In this document: one piece after another, positions 7,511 to 10,707 of the stretch | Numbering within the stretch: position 1 is the stretch's first letter | Layout: every line of letters begins with the position of its first letter | Source of the DNA: Bacteroidales bacterium | GTDB taxonomy: Bacteria; Bacteroidota; Bacteroidia; Bacteroidales; P3 | Length of the DNA: 10,707 nucleotides | Direction: 5' to 3' | NCBI GenBank assembly: GCA_004551865.1 | Contig: SFPR01000053.1 | Location: 1 to 10,707 of the forward strand | Notes under the pieces: model-generated | Databases searched by the model: none | What the model was told of the DNA's origin: nothing | Seen by the model: the letters and a program-made list of their open reading frames with translations, nothing else | Translations under genes and position numbers: made by a program

Positions 7511-7571
7511 TCAAACCAAATCCTCAAAACAAAATCTTCAAACAAAGAAGAAAGGATATTCAAACAAAAAA
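7511..7571 (+). repeat. A-rich leader with four imperfect TCAAACAAA repeats
   Basis: Four similar segments start near 7511, 7524, 7539 and 7560: TCAAACCAAAT, TCAAAACAAAAT, TCAAACAAAGA and TCAAACAAAAA. They fill most of the gap between the rplI terminator and the methyltransferase start. I find no TAnnTTTG promoter in the gap. The stretch may be an unstructured leader, remnants of a small duplication, or simple low complexity. Confidence 0.4.
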
Positions 7572-7582
7572 ACAAGAGCGTC

Positions 7583-8389
7583 ATGTTGTCAAAAAACGAA
7601 TTGAAGAGGCTGTGCAGATACAAGCAAGACAAGTATCGCAAAGCCGACGGGGTGTTTATTGTCGAGGGAGTGAAGTTGTGCGAAGAACTTCTCAAATCTG
7701 ACTTTGAAATTTTGACCATTTGTGCAGTGAAAACATGGATAGACGAGAATGCTTGCAACATTCAAGCCAAATTTGGAAGGCAAAACAAATGGAATAAACC
7801 TACTTCGATTGATGACAGAGTACTTTTAGAAGTCTCACAGAGCGAGTTGGAACGCCTCAGTCTGCTTACCACACCAAACAAGGTGTGGTGTCTTGTTGCA
7901 AGAAAGCAGTTGCAACAACCACTCAGCCACAAAGGTTTGACACTTGTGCTTGACGGTATCAAAGACCCGGGAAATCTCGGCACGATAGTTCGTTTGGCAG
8001 ATTGGTATGCGGTAGATAGTGTCATTTGTTCAGAAGAGAGCGTCGATATTTTCAATCCCAAAACTGTTCAATCGACCATGGGGTCGATTTTTAGGGTGAG
8101 GGTACACTATTGCAAGCTGACCGACTATCTTCAAAGCCTGCCAAAGTCTCTTTCGATCTATGCTTCATTGGTTTCGGACGGCAATTCGCTCTATTCGGAG
8201 AGGCTACCGGAAGATGCGGTTCTAATTATAGGCAGCGAATCTCACGGAGTGTCTCCCGAAGTCCGCAGGTTGGTAACTCGAAATATCACAATTCCGCACT
8301 TCAAGCCCTGCAAAGGGGCCGAGAGCCTCAATGCCGCAACAGCTTGTGCCATTTTGGTATCAGAATTTAAGCGAAACACTCTCCGATAA
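7583..8389 (+). CDS. SpoU/TrmH-family RNA 2'-O-ribose methyltransferase
   Basis: This 268-residue protein has the two parts of RlmB/TrmH-like enzymes. An N-terminal RNA-binding part has GVFIVEGVKLCEELL at about 23-37. The C-terminal SPOUT knot domain shows all three motifs. Motif 1 is DGIKDPGNLGTIVRLADWY at 124-142, with the catalytic-type asparagine and arginine N131 and R137. Motif 2 is IIGSESHGV at 215-223. Motif 3 is IPHFKPCKGAESLNAATA, with SLN at 248-250. Such enzymes transfer a methyl group from S-adenosylmethionine to a ribose 2'-OH in rRNA or tRNA. Which nucleotide this one modifies cannot be told; Bacteroidota usually have several paralogues. The gene lies behind the rplI terminator without a clear promoter and faces secG across a convergent terminator. 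Confidence 0.93.
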   Translation: MLSKNELKRLCRYKQDKYRKADGVFIVEGVKLCEELLKSDFEILTICAVKTWIDENACNIQAKFGRQNKWNKPTSIDDRVLLEVSQSELERLSLLTTPNKVWCLVARKQLQQPLSHKGLTLVLDGIKDPGNLGTIVRLADWYAVDSVICSEESVDIFNPKTVQSTMGSIFRVRVHYCKLTDYLQSLPKSLSIYASLVSDGNSLYSERLPEDAVLIIGSESHGVSPEVRRLVTRNITIPHFKPCKGAESLNAATACAILVSEFKRNTLR

Positions 8390-8428
8390 AGCCTTTTGTT
8401 TGCAGACTTATTCGATTTGCTGAAATAA

Positions 8429-8510
8429 AGCGGCGTTTTGTCAGAAAAAGATGGCGTTTTATTTCAAAAAGACGGCGTCTTTTTTTTAGAAATCGGCGTC
8501 TTTTTCGGAC
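8429..8510. repeat. Intergenic array of four 21-bp units with near-palindromic GGCGTTTT core
   Basis: GGCGTTTT or GGCGTCTT occurs at 8432, 8453, 8474 and 8495, exactly 21 bp apart each time. Flanking A runs before and T runs after the core make each unit nearly palindromic about a single central G. The third unit is perfect over 19 bp (8466-8484), with arms AAAAAGACG and CGTCTTTTT. A fifth, decayed core (GAGCGTAAAA) may follow at 8516. One plus-strand frame reads the array as seven-residue blocks KDGVLFQ, KDGVFFL, EIGVFFG. The array sits between the converging methyltransferase and secG genes. The same core recurs inside the TPR-type gene. Confidence 0.85.
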
Positions 8511-8534
8511 AAGATGAGCGTAAAATCAGACAAA

Positions 8535-8571
8535 ACGAAAGGTCGCCCGAACAAACAGGCGACCTTTTCGT
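8535..8571. terminator. Bidirectional terminator between converging genes
   Basis: ACGAAAGGTCGCC (8535-8547) pairs with GGCGACCTTTTCGT (8558-8571), a 13-bp stem with one bulged T and a 10-nt loop. T-rich sequence follows on the plus strand (8574-8580) and on the minus strand (reading TTTTGTCTGATTTT below 8535). It can end both the methyltransferase transcript and the tpr-secG transcript. Confidence 0.85.
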
Positions 8572-8600
8572 GCTTTTCTTTACTTATCAATTCCGAAGGC

Positions 8601-8948
8601 TTAGTTTGCCGAAGGTTGTTCGGCAGGTTGTGCTGCCGGCATTGCAGGAGCTTGTTGTGCAGGAACGGTTGTCTTTATTGCATTGGGGTCCAACTGTGTT
8701 CCGTTGCTGTTCTCAACAGCTGTTTTGCCGGGTGTGAAAGCTGTTGCCACAAGACACAAAACCAACAACACGCCTGCAAGCGTCCAGGTTGCTTTTTCCA
8801 ATACGTCGGCAGTCTTTCTTACTCCCATTACTTGATTTTGAGACGCAAAGTTGGCTGCCAATCCACCTCCCTTGGAGTTTTGAACCAATACTACGATTGC
8901 CAACAAAATGGCAACGATAATAATCAATACTGTTACGAATACAAACAT
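8601..8948 (-). CDS. secG: Protein-export membrane subunit SecG
   Basis: The 115-residue protein has the SecG plan. A first membrane helix spans about 3-23, followed by the conserved loop VLVQNSKGGGLAANF (about residues 20-34) and a second helix at about 55-73. SecG is the small SecYEG subunit that assists SecA-driven translocation. After the second helix comes a polar tail of about 40 residues ending in an Ala/Pro/Gln-rich stretch (AQQAPAMPAAQPAEQP), a common extension in Bacteroidales. It lies 25 nt downstream of the TPR-type gene on the same strand and shares that gene's promoter. Its start is preceded by an A-rich leader without a Shine-Dalgarno sequence. The gene ends just before the bidirectional terminator. 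Confidence 0.95.
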   Translation of the reverse strand: MFVFVTVLIIIVAILLAIVVLVQNSKGGGLAANFASQNQVMGVRKTADVLEKATWTLAGVLLVLCLVATAFTPGKTAVENSNGTQLDPNAIKTTVPAQQAPAMPAAQPAEQPSAN

Positions 8949-8973
8949 ACTTTATTTTTGATTTTTTTGTTAT

Positions 8974-9657
8974 TTATTCCTCTTCCAACTCTCTGATTCG
9001 GTCTGCAAAGTAAACACTTTTTTTTGGATTGGAGGTCAAAAGCTGACGATAAATTTGCAATGCCTTGGTTTTGTTGCCTTGTTTGAGGTATAGCTTTGCC
9101 ATTGTCTCGGTAACGATTTTGAACTCGTCGTTTGCCGATTGCTTTATTATCTTCTCAATCGCAGGGTTGTCCGAAGTGTTCTCGGAGGTGTTCACCTTGG
9201 GATTTTCAATCTTCAAAAAGCGTTCAATCACTTCCTCTTTCGTCGGATTGTCCGACAAGTCGGGTTCGCTATAACGGTCAATCTCTTCCAATATGTCGGA
9301 GCTTTCTGCTTTTGTCTCAAAATCAGGCTTTTCCAAAACGCCCTTTCGTTCTACTGAAACGCCGTTTTGCTCAAATGAAACGGCGTTTTGGTCAGAGTGA
9401 AACGGCGTTTTGGCACAAGGGGTGAGCTTTGCGTCCATAAAATGCTTCAAAGCCGCTCTCTCACAAGCGTATGCTGCTGCGGCAGCAAGGTGTTTTTCCT
9501 TGTTTTGATTGCCAAGAAGAGATGCAAACTTGGCAGCATAAACGTGCAACACTGCCGAATAGGGGAACTTCTCCGAGAGTCTTTCCACGCTCAGCAGGTT
9601 TGACAATTCCACTTCCTCCTGTCTTAATTCCAAAATGTCGTTTAACTTTCTGTCCAT
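8974..9657 (-). CDS. TPR-type protein upstream of secG, with a repeat-encoded linker
   Basis: This 227-residue protein is hydrophilic, with no signal peptide or membrane segment. The N-terminal helical part (about 1-76) contains LSEKFPYSAVLHVYAAKFA and an alanine-rich AAAAAYACERAALKHF segment, as in Bacteroidales proteins encoded next to secG. The C-terminal part (about 174-227) has one clear TPR-like unit, AKLYLKQGNKTKALQIYRQL followed by LTSNPKK and YFADRIRELEEE. Between them lies a low-complexity acidic linker (about 80-165). Residues 83-110 of this linker are four consecutive seven-residue blocks, KTPFHSD, QNAVSFE, QNGVSVE and RKGVLEK, encoded by copies of the GGCGTTTT repeat family. The molecular role is unknown; TPR units usually bind other proteins. 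It starts the tpr-secG operon, about 60 nt after the likely transcription start. Confidence 0.85.
   Translation of the reverse strand: MDRKLNDILELRQEEVELSNLLSVERLSEKFPYSAVLHVYAAKFASLLGNQNKEKHLAAAAAYACERAALKHFMDAKLTPCAKTPFHSDQNAVSFEQNGVSVERKGVLEKPDFETKAESSDILEEIDRYSEPDLSDNPTKEEVIERFLKIENPKVNTSENTSDNPAIEKIIKQSANDEFKIVTETMAKLYLKQGNKTKALQIYRQLLTSNPKKSVYFADRIRELEEE
9328..9416. repeat. In-frame copies of the 21-bp GGCGTTTT repeat inside the TPR-type gene
   Basis: On the plus strand, GAAACGCCGTTTTG starts at 9356, GAAACGGCGTTTTG at 9377 and GAAACGGCGTTTTG at 9399. A further decayed copy (CCAAAACGCCCTTTCG) begins at 9333. The core AAACG-G/C-CGTTT is an odd palindrome. Spacings are 21 and 22 bp. The extra base shifts the core by one codon position, so the minus-strand gene reads one copy as KTPF and the next as QNAV without losing its frame. 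Both in-gene and intergenic arrays keep a multiple-of-seven-codons length. Confidence 0.85.
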
Positions 9658-9727
9658 GCCCTTTTTGATGAGCTAAATCGTGCTTTTTACCTGTTATTAC
9701 GTCGGTTTGCTTTCCGAATACGATTTG

Positions 9728-9757
9728 CAAATGTACAAAAAAACTCGCTGTTTCCAA
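9728..9757 (-). promoter_or_regulatory. Promoter of the tpr-secG operon
   Basis: On the minus strand, TTG (plus-strand 9755-9757), a 19-nt spacer, then TACATTTG (plus-strand 9728-9735). This is a full match to the Bacteroidota -33/-7 pattern. It is divergent from the rpmH promoter about 50 bp away. Confidence 0.82.
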
Positions 9758-9807
9758 GTATTTACGGCATAAAATGTGCCAAATTCAAAAAAAAGCCCTC
9801 TCGGATA

Positions 9808-9837
9808 TTGCCCTTTCAAAAAAAAGTCGTACCTTTG
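9808..9837 (+). promoter_or_regulatory. Promoter of rpmH
   Basis: TTG at 9808-9810, a 19-nt spacer, then TACCTTTG at 9830-9837. Transcription should begin near 9843, giving a leader of only about 18 nt before the rpmH ATG. Confidence 0.85.
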
Positions 9838-9860
9838 CACCTCAAAAACATATAAAGACG

Positions 9861-10007
9861 ATGAAAAGAACATATCAACCTTCACGCAGAAAAAGAGTAA
9901 ACAAGCACGGTTTCAGACAGAGAATGGCAACAGCCAATGGTAGAAGAGTTTTAGCTGCTCGTAGAGCTCACGGCAGGTACAAACTTACTGTTTCTGACGA
10001 GAGATAG
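9861..10007 (+). CDS. rpmH: 50S ribosomal protein bL34
   Basis: The 48-residue, strongly basic protein matches bL34 along its whole length. It shows MKRTYQPSRRKRVNKHGF, RQRMATANGRRVLAARR and the final HGRYKL segment. bL34 is one of the smallest 50S proteins and is buried in 23S rRNA. An upstream in-frame ATG at 9774 is rejected as the start because it lies before the predicted promoter and would add residues foreign to the family. The ATG at 9861 fits both the family and the promoter. Unlike the classic arrangement, no dnaA or rnpA lies beside it here. The gene is alone with its own promoter and terminator. Confidence 0.98.
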   Translation: MKRTYQPSRRKRVNKHGFRQRMATANGRRVLAARRAHGRYKLTVSDER

Positions 10008-10054
10008 TTTACCGCTCTTTGTATTAAGAGAACACAAGTCAAGAGATATTTGCG

Positions 10055-10089
10055 AGAAGCATTGAGGTTTTCCAATGCTTCTTTTTTTT
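10055..10089 (+). terminator. Rho-independent terminator of rpmH
   Basis: AGAAGCATTG (10055-10064) pairs with CAATGCTTCT (10073-10082), 10 bp around an 8-nt loop. T residues run to 10089. It stands only 18 nt before the ATG of the rRNA methyltransferase, so read-through would reach that gene directly. Confidence 0.9.
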
Positions 10090-10107
10090 GATTTTTGAGC
10101 AGTTGAA

Positions 10108-10707
10108 ATGAAGCTGAAAAAGACTAAGACCAAGCAGATTATAGAGCAAGTCGAGATTTTGGAAGCAGCTGCCGAGGGTAATTGCATAGCCAAAGTTGAT
10201 GACTTGGTGGTGTTTGTGCCGTACGTTGTGCCGCAAGATGTTGTCGATTTGGAGATTTATAAGAAGAAAAAGAACTTTGCACAAGCCAAAGCGATACGTT
10301 TTCATTCCCATTCGCCTTTGAGAACAGAGCCGATGTGCAATCACTTCGGAGTTTGCGGCGGTTGCAAGTGGCAGAACATGAATTACCAAAGCCAGCTTAC
10401 CTATAAGCAGAAGCAGGTGAGAGACAACTTGGAACGCATTGCCAAGGCAGATTGTTCAAAGATGATGTCCATTCTTCCTTCCGCAATTCAGAAGGAATAT
10501 CGCAACAAGTTGGAGTTCACATTCTCCACAAAGAGTTGGAAACAGGACTATGACAAAGATGCAATCGACAACGGAGCTTTCGGGTTTCATGTTCCGGGAT
10601 TTTTCGACAAGGTGTTGGAGATAGATTATTGTGCTTTGCAATCTGAGCCATCAAATGCCATTCGCAACCATTTGAGAGACTATTGCTCCAAACGCTCTTT
10701 ACCTTAT
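10108..10707 (+). CDS. rlmD: RlmD/RumA-type 23S rRNA uracil-5-methyltransferase (5' part)
   Basis: The first 200 codons are open to the right edge. An N-terminal TRAM-like RNA-binding domain (about 10-65) contains AAEGNCIAKVDDLVVFVP and a basic KKKKNFAQAKAI segment. The iron-sulfur cluster site follows: C77, C83 and C86 in EPMCNHFGVCGGCKWQNM, with the fourth ligand probably C175 in EIDYCALQSE. The linking segment YQSQLTYKQKQVRDNLERI and the central YRNKLEFTFS are typical of RumA-like enzymes. The family uses S-adenosylmethionine to make 5-methyluridine in 23S rRNA (U1939 in E. coli RlmD). The catalytic Rossmann domain, with its methyl-accepting cysteine, lies beyond the window. Bacteroidota often encode more than one paralogue, so the exact target is not certain. 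No promoter is evident between the rpmH terminator and this start. Confidence 0.9.
   Translation, partial: MKLKKTKTKQIIEQVEILEAAAEGNCIAKVDDLVVFVPYVVPQDVVDLEIYKKKKNFAQAKAIRFHSHSPLRTEPMCNHFGVCGGCKWQNMNYQSQLTYKQKQVRDNLERIAKADCSKMMSILPSAIQKEYRNKLEFTFSTKSWKQDYDKDAIDNGAFGFHVPGFFDKVLEIDYCALQSEPSNAIRNHLRDYCSKRSLPY

Noticed and set aside
8429..8510. CRISPR array
   Set aside because: The 21-bp period covers repeat and gap together, the gaps are about 8 nt and AT-rich, and no cas genes are present.
8438..8737. Plus-strand open frame of 99 codons starting in the 21-bp array (KDGVLFQ-KDGVFFL)
   Set aside because: It begins with TTG, runs through the bidirectional terminator and continues antisense into secG. 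Its opening heptads come from the 21-bp repeat. I treat it as a by-product of the array, though it shows how the repeat reads as protein.
9774..9860. Upstream in-frame start that would lengthen bL34 by 29 residues
   Set aside because: It lies before the predicted promoter elements and the extra residues do not belong to the bL34 family.

Overview
The window reads as chromosome from a member of the Bacteroidales (phylum Bacteroidota). Four promoters match the Bacteroidota type: a TTG/TTTG -33 element, a 19-20 nt spacer and a TAnnTTTG -7 element. Start codons mostly lack Shine-Dalgarno sequences and sit behind A-rich leaders. The left edge holds a type IX secretion (T9SS) C-terminal sorting tail, and the gene order rpsF-rpsR-rplI has no ssb or priB in between. 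No mobile element, tRNA, rRNA or CRISPR array was seen, so this is mainly housekeeping DNA.

Layout. Positions 1-95 are the end of a secreted, T9SS-sorted protein, followed by a strong terminator (141-185). A promoter (233-262) then drives a tight plus-strand cluster: a Wzz-type chain-length protein (313-1305), an O-antigen ligase/polymerase-type membrane protein overlapping it by one base (1305-2900), and secA only 13 nt further on (2914-6204). A second promoter (6230-6261) drives rpsF, rpsR and rplI, closed by a terminator at 7455-7491. A SpoU/TrmH-family RNA 2'-O-methyltransferase follows (7583-8389). Next is an intergenic stretch with a 21-bp periodic repeat array and a bidirectional terminator. 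On the minus strand, an operon reads from a TPR-type protein (8974-9657) into secG (8601-8948); its promoter lies at 9728-9757. Divergent from it are the promoter and gene of rpmH (9861-10007), a terminator, and the 5' part of an RlmD/RumA-type rRNA uracil-5-methyltransferase that runs off the right edge.

How it works together. The genes serve the cell surface and protein export (glycan chain-length control and ligation/polymerisation, SecA, SecG, a T9SS client) and ribosome building and modification (S6, S18, L9, L34 and two RNA methyltransferases). Both methyltransferase genes sit just behind a ribosomal-protein terminator, with no promoter I can recognise in between.

The most unusual signal is a short repeat family with a near-palindromic core, AAACG-G-CGTTT (odd palindrome with a single G or C centre). 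It recurs at about 21-22 bp. Four units lie between the methyltransferase gene and secG. Four more lie inside the TPR-type gene, where they encode four seven-residue blocks in frame. Degenerate pairs appear upstream of rpsF and of the wzz-like gene. The pattern resembles a small palindromic element that tolerates both intergenic and in-frame coding sites.
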